Of a stretch of DNA of 64,000 nt, positions 9,044 through 17,561 are shown in pieces; the first letter of the stretch is position 1; every line of letters starts with the position of its first letter. The notes under the pieces were generated by a model. The model saw only the letters and a list, made by a program, of their open reading frames with translations, ran no database searches and was not told the DNA's origin. Origin of the DNA: Lancefieldella rimae ATCC 49626 (GTDB taxonomy: Bacteria > Actinomycetota > Coriobacteriia > Coriobacteriales > Atopobiaceae); NCBI RefSeq assembly GCF_000174015.1, contig NZ_ACFE01000001.1:1-64000 (forward strand), read 5' to 3'. Both the position numbers and the translations under genes were made by a program.

Positions 9044-11091
9044 CACTGTTTCTTTTTCTGCTGGCTGGGATGTGCTTTGAAGAAATCAAAGCGGGGTGGA
9101 AGCTCTTCGATCATATGCGTTTGAGCATCTTTCCCAAGTATCCGGGCAAGCTGCTTGGGGCCTTCCATGGCATGTTCCCACGAGAAGAATACTTCAGGCG
9201 AGAAGTTCATAGCCTGAGCGATACGCTCGCAACCGGCAGGTACTGCCGGATGCATCAGAAGAGTTACCGTACGTAATACGCAAAATGCGTCCGCGAGAGC
9301 CTGTTCGTAGGCAGCATCGTTTCCTTTTGCGGCTTTTGAAGCCTCGTCCCAGCGCTTGTTTTCCGCACGGGCGAACTCTTCAACGGCGCCGAGAGCACCG
9401 TGTGCATCAAAATCGTGCGCCATGCGCTCGAAGGCAAGCGTGGTATTGATACACGCATCAATAACATCTTGGTGAGGATCAACCGTAGGAAGATGTCCGG
9501 AGCAGGCGTTTGCGGCACCATAAAAGCAGCTACGAGCCAAGCGGTTAAAAATGTTCGTGAGAAATGCCGATTCTTTCAGTGCCGGATCAACAACCCTGGG
9601 ATCGTCTTTCGTAAGGAGATCGGGAGCACCGTCTTTGCCGGGCCTTGAGACGGAGGTGTCAAAGGCTTTTGGCGAGAAGGACACCGCACGCTGGTCAAGG
9701 CCTAGCGAGAGCCAATGTGCGCGGAGCTGCTCGGGAGTGTAGAAGTCCAGGAGTTCCTCGGCCATGGGAGGCTTAATGGCTCCTGAGCTTGAAGCTTTTT
9801 TATTCATGAAGAGGATGTGGTAGTTTGCTACCGGAATATCGGTGGTAAGACCCCAGTCAAGAGCATCCCATAGGGGGTTTTGGACAACGCAGTAGAAAAA
9901 GATATTGTCTTGGCCAATGAACTGATAAACCTGAGCGTCATCGCTGCACCACCAATCATGCCAGTCGTCGCTGGCATAGCGATGCTCACCGGATGCAGCA
10001 TCCGCATCGAGACGGGCGCGGGTAAAGGTAATGGGCGCCCAGAGGCTCTCGGTCCATACCCAAATGGTGAGGTCTTTCAGGTCGTCAAGATCGGGAGCTT
10101 TAAGGCCCCATGAGATATTTCCGGTCATGCGATAGGGAAGAAGCGTTTTGCCCGTACGGAAACGAATCCCCTCGGCGTCAAGGATGTCGCGTGCACAATC
10201 GCGGTCTTCCCAGTTTTTAAAGACAAGGGTAAAAGATTGGCCGCTCTTCTCAGCCTCGATGAGTTCATATGCGGGAAGACTGTCGCAGACGGCATCAAAC
10301 GCCTCGCGGAACTTCTCCTGGATATACATCATAGGAGCAACAAGGGTCTCGCGAATTGTGCTGGTTACAACATTTCTAACCTGCGGGTCTTTCTCCCAGC
10401 GATCGGTAAGGTCACGTAAAAACTGCTGGTATTTTGACAAGTCAAAGTACCAGCTTGGTGCCGGTCTAAGCTCCGGCTTTGTTCCCGTAAGCTGCGAGAC
10501 GGGAGAAATGAGCTCTTCCGGATCAAATTGATGTCCGAGTTCACACTCCTCGGCATAGGCCTTATCGGATTTACAACCTTTAATGGGACAGCGTCCGATA
10601 ACCTGGCGTCCGTTTAAGAAGGTGTGTGCTTTTGTATCGTAAAACTGCTTTGTGGAGCGTTTGGTAAGCGTGCCTTTCTCATAGAGGCGGTGCATGATTG
10701 TATCGGCCATCTCTTCATGGATGGGAAGCGAAGGCTCAAGCGCGGAGCCTCCGTAAAAGTCCAGTGAGATGCCATACGCGTCAAGAGCACGCTTTTGCAG
10801 TGTGTGGTTGGACGTTACATAGTCAAGAATCGTTCCCTTATATGCCTCTTGTTCAACCTTTTTACGATAGCCTTCTGCGATAGGAGAGCCATAGCAGTCG
10901 GTTCCGGAGACAAACAGTACGTTTTCTTTGCCCAGGCGATCGCGGAGGAAGCGTGCAAAAAAATCTGCCGGAACAAAGACGCCTGCAATATGTCCAAAGT
11001 GTAGGTTTTTGTTGCCGTATGGCATACCTCCGGTGATAACGGCTCGTTTGGGAAAGTGTGGACGGCAAGAAACGTTCGTGCTATCTGTCAT
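9043..11091 (-). CDS. metG: Methionyl-tRNA synthetase, divergent form
   Basis: 682 residues, class I synthetase of the MetRS type. The ATP-binding HIGH motif appears as HFGH (in NLHFGHIAGVF), and the Cys-rich knot is RCPIKGC...CELGHQF. The anticodon-binding helical domain follows (INTTLAFERMAHDFD). The KMSKS loop is atypical: in the expected place after ILFMN the sequence is KKASSSGAI, so the second Lys of KMSKS is Ser. I chose the ATG at 11091, which has GCGAGG six bases upstream; an ATG 12 codons earlier has no ribosome site. The product attaches methionine to tRNA; the odd loop raises the question whether it is the only MetRS of the cell. Confidence 0.8.
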   Translation of the reverse strand: MTDSTNVSCRPHFPKRAVITGGMPYGNKNLHFGHIAGVFVPADFFARFLRDRLGKENVLFVSGTDCYGSPIAEGYRKKVEQEAYKGTILDYVTSNHTLQKRALDAYGISLDFYGGSALEPSLPIHEEMADTIMHRLYEKGTLTKRSTKQFYDTKAHTFLNGRQVIGRCPIKGCKSDKAYAEECELGHQFDPEELISPVSQLTGTKPELRPAPSWYFDLSKYQQFLRDLTDRWEKDPQVRNVVTSTIRETLVAPMMYIQEKFREAFDAVCDSLPAYELIEAEKSGQSFTLVFKNWEDRDCARDILDAEGIRFRTGKTLLPYRMTGNISWGLKAPDLDDLKDLTIWVWTESLWAPITFTRARLDADAASGEHRYASDDWHDWWCSDDAQVYQFIGQDNIFFYCVVQNPLWDALDWGLTTDIPVANYHILFMNKKASSSGAIKPPMAEELLDFYTPEQLRAHWLSLGLDQRAVSFSPKAFDTSVSRPGKDGAPDLLTKDDPRVVDPALKESAFLTNIFNRLARSCFYGAANACSGHLPTVDPHQDVIDACINTTLAFERMAHDFDAHGALGAVEEFARAENKRWDEASKAAKGNDAAYEQALADAFCVLRTVTLLMHPAVPAGCERIAQAMNFSPEVFFSWEHAMEGPKQLARILGKDAQTHMIEELPPRFDFFKAHPSQQKKKQ

Positions 11092-11296
11092 GAAAACCTC
11101 GCAGTTTAAACGTGTGTAGAGATGCATAAAGAATCGGTAGATACAGTAAAATTATTTCACAAATCAGTCGCTTTTGCGCTGCCATTTTATGTTGCGTGGT
11201 ATAAGGTATTCGCACAATCAAAAGAAGTCGATACTATACTTAGGCGTAAGATGCTAGGGTAGGTCGAAGATATACACATATTAGCAGGGGAGCACG

Positions 11297-12217
11297 ATGG
11301 CAAAAAAATCGCTGGTAAACAGTTTTGACTTTACGGAAGCTAAGCCACCAAAATATCCGTTTTCCCCGGCAGCTGTTGGTCTTCTCATGATTGCCATACC
11401 TATCGCTGCGTATGGTATTGGAATGCTTTATATTCCTTCGGAATATCGCCTATATCTTCAATTCATCTCGTTTCTCTGCGTTCTTGCGCTCGTAATGCTA
11501 TGGAATGCACGCATCAATGGGCGCACAAAAGAAGCACTCGGTTTTCACATGGGTGGATGGCATTCATTTTTCTCCGGGGTTTCTCTCGGAGTTGTGCTTG
11601 TCGTGGTCTCAATCGGCCTTATTTTTCTCTGTGATGGGTTTTCGCTTGGCATTGATGAGGGATATCCCTTATGGTATGCCGCATGTGTCGTTCTTGGATT
11701 TTTAATACAAAGCGTTGCCGAGGAAGTTCTCTTTAGAGGGTATGTGCAAAACGGCACTATTGCCGCAACTAAAAATCCGTGGATAGGTATTTTTGTACAG
11801 GCTTTCCTGTTTGTCCTTCTCCATGGCATTAACGCAGACATTGAGCCGCTTGCGCTCTGCTCGCTTTTTGCGTTTGGTGTGCTCTTTGGATTGTTATTTG
11901 AGTATTCCGATAGTGTTTGGTTTGGCGCAGGCGTTCGTTTTATCTGGTACATAGTGCCGACGCTTCTCTTTGGTATGCGCATCTGTGGATATACCGGCAT
12001 CTCTTCAATTTTACTGTCAACTCCGCAAGGACCGCAGATTCTTTCCGGCGGTGCATACGGACTTGAGGCAAGTGTCCTGACGCTTCTTGTTGCCGTTTCA
12101 AGTTGTGCCGTATACGTGCTCATCATTCAGCATATCGAGAAGAGCTCCGTGAAGAAAAAGAAAGCTGCATCCCAAAAGAAGGCTGCACCACAAAAGAAGG
12201 CTACGTCCCGTGCTTAG
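11297..12217 (+). CDS. CPBP-family intramembrane metalloprotease
   Basis: 306 residues with about eight membrane segments. The CPBP/CAAX-protease motifs are present: EEVLFRG near residue 142 and LLHGIN about 30 residues later, supplying the Glu and His residues of the active site. The family includes prenyl-protein proteases, bacteriocin-immunity proteins and membrane-protein processing enzymes; the role here is unknown. The last ~25 residues are a Lys/Ala-rich cytoplasmic tail (KKKKAASQKKAAPQKK). Good ribosome site AGGGGAG before the ATG. A TATACT hexamer at 11235-11240 may be its -10 box. The tail-coding end overlaps queH by 8 bases. Confidence 0.85.
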   Translation: MAKKSLVNSFDFTEAKPPKYPFSPAAVGLLMIAIPIAAYGIGMLYIPSEYRLYLQFISFLCVLALVMLWNARINGRTKEALGFHMGGWHSFFSGVSLGVVLVVVSIGLIFLCDGFSLGIDEGYPLWYAACVVLGFLIQSVAEEVLFRGYVQNGTIAATKNPWIGIFVQAFLFVLLHGINADIEPLALCSLFAFGVLFGLLFEYSDSVWFGAGVRFIWYIVPTLLFGMRICGYTGISSILLSTPQGPQILSGGAYGLEASVLTLLVAVSSCAVYVLIIQHIEKSSVKKKKAASQKKAAPQKKATSRA

Positions 12218-12866
12218 CAAGGAGTCGACTATACATATCGCGTCGGAAAACAGCACACGTTCCGGTGCCATTTTGCCCGGTACGCCTCTTTTACTCCATG
12301 CGTGTTGCGGACCGTGCTCGCTCGAGCCGCTTAAGCTTTTGAGAGAAGAGGGCTTTGAGCCAACCATTTGCTGGACAAATCCTAACATTCAACCGATTGA
12401 AGAACATGAGCATCGCCTCAAGACGCTGCTTACATGGGCACAAGAAGTGGCTCATGTTGAAGTTATTGTTGCGGGAGATCCTCGCGAGAGCTGGGAGCGC
12501 TCGGTTGCTCCTGCAGCGTTTGATCGAGAGAGGCGCTGTGGGGCTTGCTATGCGATTCGACTCAAGGAGAGTTGTCGTGTGGCACGTGAACAAGGCTTTT
12601 CTTTCATATCAACAACATTGGCCGTCTCGCCCTATCAGCTCTTTGATGTGTGTGGAGACGAGCTTGTGAGCATTGCCCATTCCTATGGACTCACGCCGGT
12701 CTGGCGCGATTTTCGTCCGTATTATGCCGAGGCAACGAGAGAGTCTCGCGAATTGGGAATGTATCGACAAAACTATTGTGGTTGCCGGTTTTCGGCTGCC
12801 GAGGCAACTCTTGAGCGCCAAGAAGCGCGTGACGTAAGAAAGGCTGCTAAAAAGCATGCGTACTGA
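12210..12866 (+). CDS. queH: Epoxyqueuosine reductase QueH
   Basis: About 218 residues. QueH (former DUF208) reduces epoxyqueuosine in tRNA to queuosine, using an iron-sulfur cluster and a diiron site instead of the cobalamin of QueG. The diagnostic cysteines are all visible: HACCGPC (residues 30-36), RRCGACY and YRQNYCGC near the end. It overlaps queA, the preceding enzyme of the pathway, by 11 bases. The start is uncertain: GTG at 12210 has GAAGG nine bases upstream; a strong AAGGAG at 12219-12224 instead sits six bases before an in-frame ATA at 12231, a rare start codon. Conserved sequence begins only at about residue 24. Confidence 0.92.
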   Translation: MLSKESTIHIASENSTRSGAILPGTPLLLHACCGPCSLEPLKLLREEGFEPTICWTNPNIQPIEEHEHRLKTLLTWAQEVAHVEVIVAGDPRESWERSVAPAAFDRERRCGACYAIRLKESCRVAREQGFSFISTTLAVSPYQLFDVCGDELVSIAHSYGLTPVWRDFRPYYAEATRESRELGMYRQNYCGCRFSAAEATLERQEARDVRKAAKKHAY

Positions 12867-14019
12867 TGATTTTGATTATGACTTACCTGATGAATTGATC
12901 GCTCAGACACCGGCAGAGCCGCGTGATTCGTGCAGGCTTTTGGTGTTGCACAGAGACGATGGATCTATAGAGCATCGGCATTTCAGGGACATCGTAGAGT
13001 ACCTTGACCCCGGTGATTTGATTGTTGCGAACAAGACTCGCGTTATGCCGGCACGCCTTGTGGGCAGAAAGCGTGAAACGGGAGGAGTCTCGGAAACGCT
13101 TTTGCTTAAACGGCGAGAAGACCTTGATCCTTTGGGGCATCTTTGGGAGTGTCTGGTAAGTCCCGGGAAACGTCTGAAACCTGGAGCGATTATTGAATAT
13201 CGTGCAGGAGGACTCCACGCACCCCTAACGTCGCCGGTGGTTTTGTGCGGTGAGATCGTTGATTTTGTGGAGGGCAGTAAGGGAGGACGCCTTGTGCGTT
13301 TTGAAGCTCCCGGAACTCAAGCGCTTGATGAGGCCATTCATGCTGCTGGTCATGTGCCGCTGCCACCCTACATTACCGATTATGAAGGCGATCCAGAAAA
13401 ATACCAAACGGTCTATGCGATGCAAGACGAACATTCCGCGGCAGCTCCAACGGCGGGACTTCACTTTACTCCCGAACTTATAGAAGACATCAAAACGCAT
13501 GGCATTACGTGGGAATCCGTTGAGCTTGAGGTGGGTATCGATACGTTTCGTCTTGTGGAAGAAGACGACCCCACACAGCATGTCATCCATACCGAGCGAT
13601 ATCACGTTTCACAAGGGGTTATCGATGCCATACGCACCACAAAGGCAGAGGGACATCGCGTAATTGCCATAGGTACGACGAGTGTACGCTCGCTTGAAAG
13701 TGCCTGGGACGGTGACGCATGCGCCTCAAACCCGGCAATTACCGCAAGATATTTCGAGGACGCTTCGGGTTCCGCTCGCATTACGAAAACAGGAGATCTG
13801 GTTGCGCGTGAAAATGCCACAACCAACCTCTACCTCATGCCCGGATCAACCTTTCATGTGGTGGATGCCATGGTGACAAACTTCCATGTACCGCGCTCAA
13901 CACTCATGATGCTCGTTTCGGCGTTTGCTTCACGGGAAAGCATCATGTCCGCCTACGACGCTGCCATTAAAGAACGATATCGCTTTCTTTCGTTCGGAGA
14001 CGCCATGTTGATTGTCTAG
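12856..14019 (+). CDS. queA: S-adenosylmethionine:tRNA ribosyltransferase-isomerase
   Basis: 387 residues. Transfers and isomerises the ribosyl moiety of S-adenosylmethionine onto preQ1-modified tRNA to give epoxyqueuosine, which QueH then reduces. The N-terminus MRTDDFDYDLPDELIAQTP, the NKTRVMPARL segment, GLHFTPELI and the C-terminal NFHVPRSTLMMLVSAF are all family hallmarks. It is ~35-45 residues longer than typical QueA (340-355), with extra residues around 75-130. queH and queA overlap, forming a two-gene queuosine operon; genes for making preQ1 are not in the window, so the cell may salvage the base. The stop codon lies in a 23-bp tandem duplication shared with the convergent gene. Confidence 0.95.
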   Translation: MRTDDFDYDLPDELIAQTPAEPRDSCRLLVLHRDDGSIEHRHFRDIVEYLDPGDLIVANKTRVMPARLVGRKRETGGVSETLLLKRREDLDPLGHLWECLVSPGKRLKPGAIIEYRAGGLHAPLTSPVVLCGEIVDFVEGSKGGRLVRFEAPGTQALDEAIHAAGHVPLPPYITDYEGDPEKYQTVYAMQDEHSAAAPTAGLHFTPELIEDIKTHGITWESVELEVGIDTFRLVEEDDPTQHVIHTERYHVSQGVIDAIRTTKAEGHRVIAIGTTSVRSLESAWDGDACASNPAITARYFEDASGSARITKTGDLVARENATTNLYLMPGSTFHVVDAMVTNFHVPRSTLMMLVSAFASRESIMSAYDAAIKERYRFLSFGDAMLIV

Positions 14020-14057
14020 CTTGGGTTAGCCGGCTTGTCTAGCTTGGATTAGCCGGC
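14012..14057. repeat. 23-bp tandem duplication at convergent gene ends
   Basis: Two adjacent 23-base units (14012-14034 and 14035-14057) differ at a single position (G/A). The first holds the TAG stop of queA; the second holds the TTA that is the stop codon of the leftward coiled-coil gene. The GCCGGC in each unit can pair with the other. No T-run, so not a clear terminator. Confidence 0.85.
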
Positions 14058-15371
14058 CAAGATTTTCCATACGAGAAGCACAACCAAAGCGACAAACCCC
14101 AAAACAATGGCAAGAAGAAGGAGTCTTTGTTTGCGGGTACGTACTCTCAGAGTTTTTTCTTCGTAAGCGAGCTTTTCAACTTCTCCTTGGGTCTGTTCAA
14201 CAGCAGAGAGCTGAGAAGAGACGGAGTTTTTGAGCCGCTCGGTTTCCTCTGGTGACGTTTGAATGGCTTGGGCATCTTCCAGAATAGCCTGTGCTGCGTC
14301 GTACTTCTCGGCAGCGGCATCAAAAGCATCCTGCGCCTGCTTGATATTGTTTTGTGTCTCGGTAATGTTGTTTTGAGCAATACGCTCACGCGCATGGGCT
14401 TCCGTTTGGCGCTTCTCAAACTCATTTTTTCGCTGCTCATATTCGGCATGAGCCGTATCGGTTGCGCTTTGGGCAACTTCGAGTGACTTTTTTTGCGTCC
14501 AAAGGTGAGTTTGGGCCATTTCAATGGTACTTTTTGCTTGTGTGGTAATAATATCCAGTGACTTTTGAGCTTCAGATTCGCGGAGTTTCTCTGAGGCAAG
14601 ATCATTTTGTATTCGAGTAATGGCGCCATTGTTGGCGGCGGGATCCTCTTTCAGCTCTGTAAGCTCTTCTTGCAGTTTGTGCTGGCGTTCCTGTGAGTTA
14701 CTGAGAGCGCGTTGCGTGGAGGCAAGAGATTGATCTCTATGCTCCGTAGCATCTTTTACTTGAGATTCTGCAGCTTTGATAGCTCGTTTTGCTTCGGCTA
14801 CCGTTCGGGAGACATCATCAAGGCGCCCTTTAGCCGTCTCGGAAAGATTGCGATATGGTCTGAGTTCTTGTTCGTCTTCGACAATGAGAGCTTCGAGCTT
14901 GCTTTGAAGTTCCGAACAGGTTTTTGTAAGGGATTCAACGAGGTCTTTTTGCCGTTTCATTTCCGCGGATGTCTCGTTGATGATGGCCTGCTGCTCAGCA
15001 ACAATTGAGTCATAGTTTTCGTGTACATATATGCGGTGCTCAAGCTGCCCTTGGTCAGACGTAAGAACGCTTTGCATTTCTTTCATTTTGTTTCGAGCAT
15101 GAGCATGTGCCTTTGCGGCCGATCTCACTTCTCGTACCGCCGAAATACCGTCTGCGACAGCATTTTGAGCTTCTCCAAAAGCACCACTTACGGTATTGAC
15201 TACATTTCCCGCAAGATTTTCCATGTTTGTTTGAGCTTCAGAAGAAGGTTTGTCTTCGCCTGACTGCTCGTTTTCAAAACGGACGGCGCTGTCATCTACA
15301 GGTTCTTCATATATGTCATGTTCCTCACTGACTTCAGAATCATTTTGGCTATATCTATCTTTTTCAGACAT
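14049..15371 (-). CDS. Tail-anchored coiled-coil protein of unknown function
   Basis: 440 residues. Order: an acidic Ser/Glu-rich N-terminus (~60 residues), a long Glu/Gln/Ala/Lys-rich coiled coil over about residues 85-405, then basic residues (RTRKQR) and a single hydrophobic helix (LLLLAIVLGFVALVVLLVW) at the very end. There is no N-terminal signal peptide, so the topology is a cytoplasmic rod held to the membrane by its C-terminus. I recognise no family. It could be a cell-shape, division or envelope-organising protein. The ATG at 15371 has GGAGG five bases upstream; a TTG four codons earlier overlaps that site and is unlikely. It faces queA head-on and stands alone. Confidence 0.8.
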   Translation of the reverse strand: MSEKDRYSQNDSEVSEEHDIYEEPVDDSAVRFENEQSGEDKPSSEAQTNMENLAGNVVNTVSGAFGEAQNAVADGISAVREVRSAAKAHAHARNKMKEMQSVLTSDQGQLEHRIYVHENYDSIVAEQQAIINETSAEMKRQKDLVESLTKTCSELQSKLEALIVEDEQELRPYRNLSETAKGRLDDVSRTVAEAKRAIKAAESQVKDATEHRDQSLASTQRALSNSQERQHKLQEELTELKEDPAANNGAITRIQNDLASEKLRESEAQKSLDIITTQAKSTIEMAQTHLWTQKKSLEVAQSATDTAHAEYEQRKNEFEKRQTEAHARERIAQNNITETQNNIKQAQDAFDAAAEKYDAAQAILEDAQAIQTSPEETERLKNSVSSQLSAVEQTQGEVEKLAYEEKTLRVRTRKQRLLLLAIVLGFVALVVLLVWKILAG

Positions 15372-15552
15372 ATTGCCCTCCAAATGCCATGATAAAGGTT
15401 TAATTGGGAACTATCTTATCGCACAAAGCGTGATAACTTTCAGTTTCTTGGATAATATACAAAGTAAATTGTAGTGTGATTTGCTAGGATGTCGTATAGT
15501 GGGTTATGGAAGATTTTTCCATACATTGGAAAATTGAAAGGGGAGTCCACCT

Positions 15553-15825
15553 ATGGTTTCAAAGCAGACTACTATCACCAATGCAACGGGTCTTCATGCT
15601 CGTCCAGCTTCCGTCTTCGTAACAGAGGCAAAGAAGTTCGAGAGCAATGTGACGCTCAAAAATGTTGACAAGGATTCAGCTCCTGTCAACGCCAAGTCCA
15701 TCATGATGATTTTGGCAGCAGGTCTTGGCACCGGCACAAAGATTGAGATTGCTTGTGATGGTCCTGACGAGCAGGCAGCTCTTGACGCACTTATCGCTCT
15801 TGTCGATGCTGGTTTTGGAGAATAG
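15553..15825 (+). CDS. ptsH: Phosphocarrier protein HPr
   Basis: 90 residues. HPr carries phosphate from enzyme I to sugar-specific PTS enzymes II. GLHARPAS holds the active His15, and NAKSIMMIL holds the Ser (residue 49 here) that corresponds to the regulatory Ser46 phosphorylated by HPr kinase in Gram-positive bacteria, so it may also take part in carbon catabolite control. It stands alone, without ptsI next to it, has a strong ribosome site (AAAGGGGAG) and its own terminator. The reading frame and length match the family exactly. Confidence 0.95.
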   Translation: MVSKQTTITNATGLHARPASVFVTEAKKFESNVTLKNVDKDSAPVNAKSIMMILAAGLGTGTKIEIACDGPDEQAALDALIALVDAGFGE

Positions 15826-15852
15826 TTCAATAGATTTTGGGCAAAATCCTAC

Positions 15853-15884
15853 AAGAAGCTCGGCTTCGGTCGAGCTTCTTTTAT
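15853..15884 (+). terminator. Terminator after ptsH
   Basis: Perfect 10-bp stem AAGAAGCTCG (15853-15862) with CGAGCTTCTT (15871-15880), loop GCTTCGGT, then TTATAT. The stem lies 27 bases past the ptsH stop. Confidence 0.88.
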
Positions 15885-15934
15885 ATCTCGGGATATACGT
15901 GTTCGGCGACAACGGCGCGTACAGGAGGATTGAG

Positions 15935-16309
15935 ATGAATAGAAAGAGTTTTGTTTTGACATGGTTTGCAACGCTTGTGGCAACTTTGGTTGCGGTTGCA
16001 TTTGTCCCGGGCATGTCGGTTGTTGGAGGGAACTGGGCAGGTCCCATTGCATTTGCATTGGTACTCGCGTTTCTTAACGCTTCAATTAAGCCGGTTGTGC
16101 AGTTGCTTTCGCTTCCCATTACCCTTTTGACTTTGGGAATTTTCTCTTTGGTTATCAACGCTTTTATGCTTGAGTTGGCGAGTTTTCTTTCGCGTCATGT
16201 GCTTGGAAATGGCGTGCTTATCGAGGGTTTTGGCTCGGCATTTTTAGGTGCAATCGTAATCTCTTTGGTAAGTTCATTTGTGGCAGGTTTTATAAAGTCA
16301 AGTGATTAA
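15935..16309 (+). CDS. Small holin-like (phage holin family 4/YvlD-type) membrane protein
   Basis: 124 residues with four hydrophobic segments. The pattern LAFLNASIKPVVQLLSLPITLLTLGIFSLVINAFML is characteristic of the YvlD/DUF360 family (phage holin superfamily IV), which is common in bacterial chromosomes and not a sign of prophage. Function is poorly known; in Bacillus relatives are linked to envelope stress. The ATG is chosen because AGGAGG precedes it by six bases; it follows the ptsH terminator, so it likely has its own promoter. It converges with the next gene with only five bases between stops. Confidence 0.85.
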   Translation: MNRKSFVLTWFATLVATLVAVAFVPGMSVVGGNWAGPIAFALVLAFLNASIKPVVQLLSLPITLLTLGIFSLVINAFMLELASFLSRHVLGNGVLIEGFGSAFLGAIVISLVSSFVAGFIKSSD

Positions 16310-16314
16310 GAGCG

Positions 16315-17487
16315 TTAGCTGGGTCCGCCTTTGTATGTGTCGGTTGTTGGCGAGAAGAGCTGACGGGGGTTCATTTGCTCTCGTATTGTCGAAGCCGATG
16401 CTGAGACAAGCGCTCCAAACAGATCGGCAAATATCGACCATGTTCGTCTGTCCGTATTCATAAGGGCGGCGAGAACCGCTCTGAGCGATGAGGCAGATGT
16501 GGTAATTTCGTTAAAGTAGACGGCGCCTCCAGCCTCAAGTGCGTCAAAGAGCTCATTGGTCATGGCCTCTCGTTTTTCAAGAGGCAGATCTGTGTACCAT
16601 GAGCTGAAGGCTTCATTCACTTTTTTGCATTCGGGAGTAAAGTCATTGCAGGTAATAAAGTGATCGCGCTCAACTTGCCATGATATGCCATCGTGCGCCA
16701 TCATGCCGCTCTCCGAGCTCTTTACAATGGTAAAAGGTGTTTGAGGATCATTAAAAATCATTCCCACTACACTGAACTGAGGAAGAATCCGAATGTACTT
16801 CTCGCCAAGAATGTCATGAGCGGTACTGTCGAGGACGCCCGGACACATGTTAGGCCCATCGTTACTCCAAACGCGATCGATATACGGGAGAAGTTCTTGG
16901 GGGAGTACAGTGGCTGCATAGCTTGCAAGATTGCCGCCTTTTGAATGACCACCAACGAGAATATGGGTACCTGCGGAAGTTTGCGTATCTCGCAGGTATT
17001 CTCGAATGCGCGCCTCAAGATATTGAGCGGCACGTTTATCAGCTGCAGTAATCTTAAAGCTGAGATCAAGGTTTTCTCGCCAACCCACCAAAGTTCCATC
17101 GGTGCCTCGATACGAGATAAAGCGAGATCCGTTTGGAAGATATATCGTAAGGCCGGCAAATTGCATGTTTTTATTGTGGTCAAGACGGTTGACATACTTG
17201 CCAAGTCTTGCTTTGGCAAAGCGGGGAGAGTCGATAAGTGCTTCAAGGAAGGTAGTATCAATGCGGGAAAGACCGGAGATAAGGCTTGGATCTTTTTTAA
17301 TGCGCTCGATCATTTTTTGACATGCATCTGAGAGCAATACGGTTTTGTTGGAGCGTTCGGAGGGAACGATGCCATCAAAGCCAAGGTAGGAAAGGAGAGA
17401 GAGGACGAGATTGTCAACATCGTTGAAAGGACAATTGTCCAATAAAATGTCGCCACGCCACTTTAGATAGTCAACTATGTTTGCCAT
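16315..17487 (-). CDS. Mbeg1-like (DUF2974) alpha/beta-fold protein
   Basis: 390 residues. The central GGHSKGGNLASYAA is the lipase-type nucleophile elbow with the K-G-G variant typical of the DUF2974/Mbeg1-like family, preceded by ISYRGTDGTLVGWREN, the usual oxyanion-side segment. No signal peptide is visible. Family members are widespread in Firmicutes and Coriobacteria, and their substrate is unknown; a lipase or esterase role is only implied by the fold. Start ATG has AGAGG nine bases upstream. It is divergent from the acyltransferase gene. Confidence 0.85.
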   Translation of the reverse strand: MANIVDYLKWRGDILLDNCPFNDVDNLVLSLLSYLGFDGIVPSERSNKTVLLSDACQKMIERIKKDPSLISGLSRIDTTFLEALIDSPRFAKARLGKYVNRLDHNKNMQFAGLTIYLPNGSRFISYRGTDGTLVGWRENLDLSFKITAADKRAAQYLEARIREYLRDTQTSAGTHILVGGHSKGGNLASYAATVLPQELLPYIDRVWSNDGPNMCPGVLDSTAHDILGEKYIRILPQFSVVGMIFNDPQTPFTIVKSSESGMMAHDGISWQVERDHFITCNDFTPECKKVNEAFSSWYTDLPLEKREAMTNELFDALEAGGAVYFNEITTSASSLRAVLAALMNTDRRTWSIFADLFGALVSASASTIREQMNPRQLFSPTTDTYKGGPS

Positions 17488-17561
17488 ACACTATTTCCTC
17501 TCAGCCTAGAAATCTTAATAATGGCATAATCAAAAGGTCGTTCGGATACTTGGAGTATAAC

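Noticed and set aside
15935-16309. Holin-like gene as a sign of prophage
   Set aside because: The YvlD-type family is chromosomal and no phage genes are nearby.
17481-17561. Upstream extension of the acyltransferase frame
   Set aside because: It would overlap the start of the divergent gene and has no ribosome site; the GTG at 17562 does.
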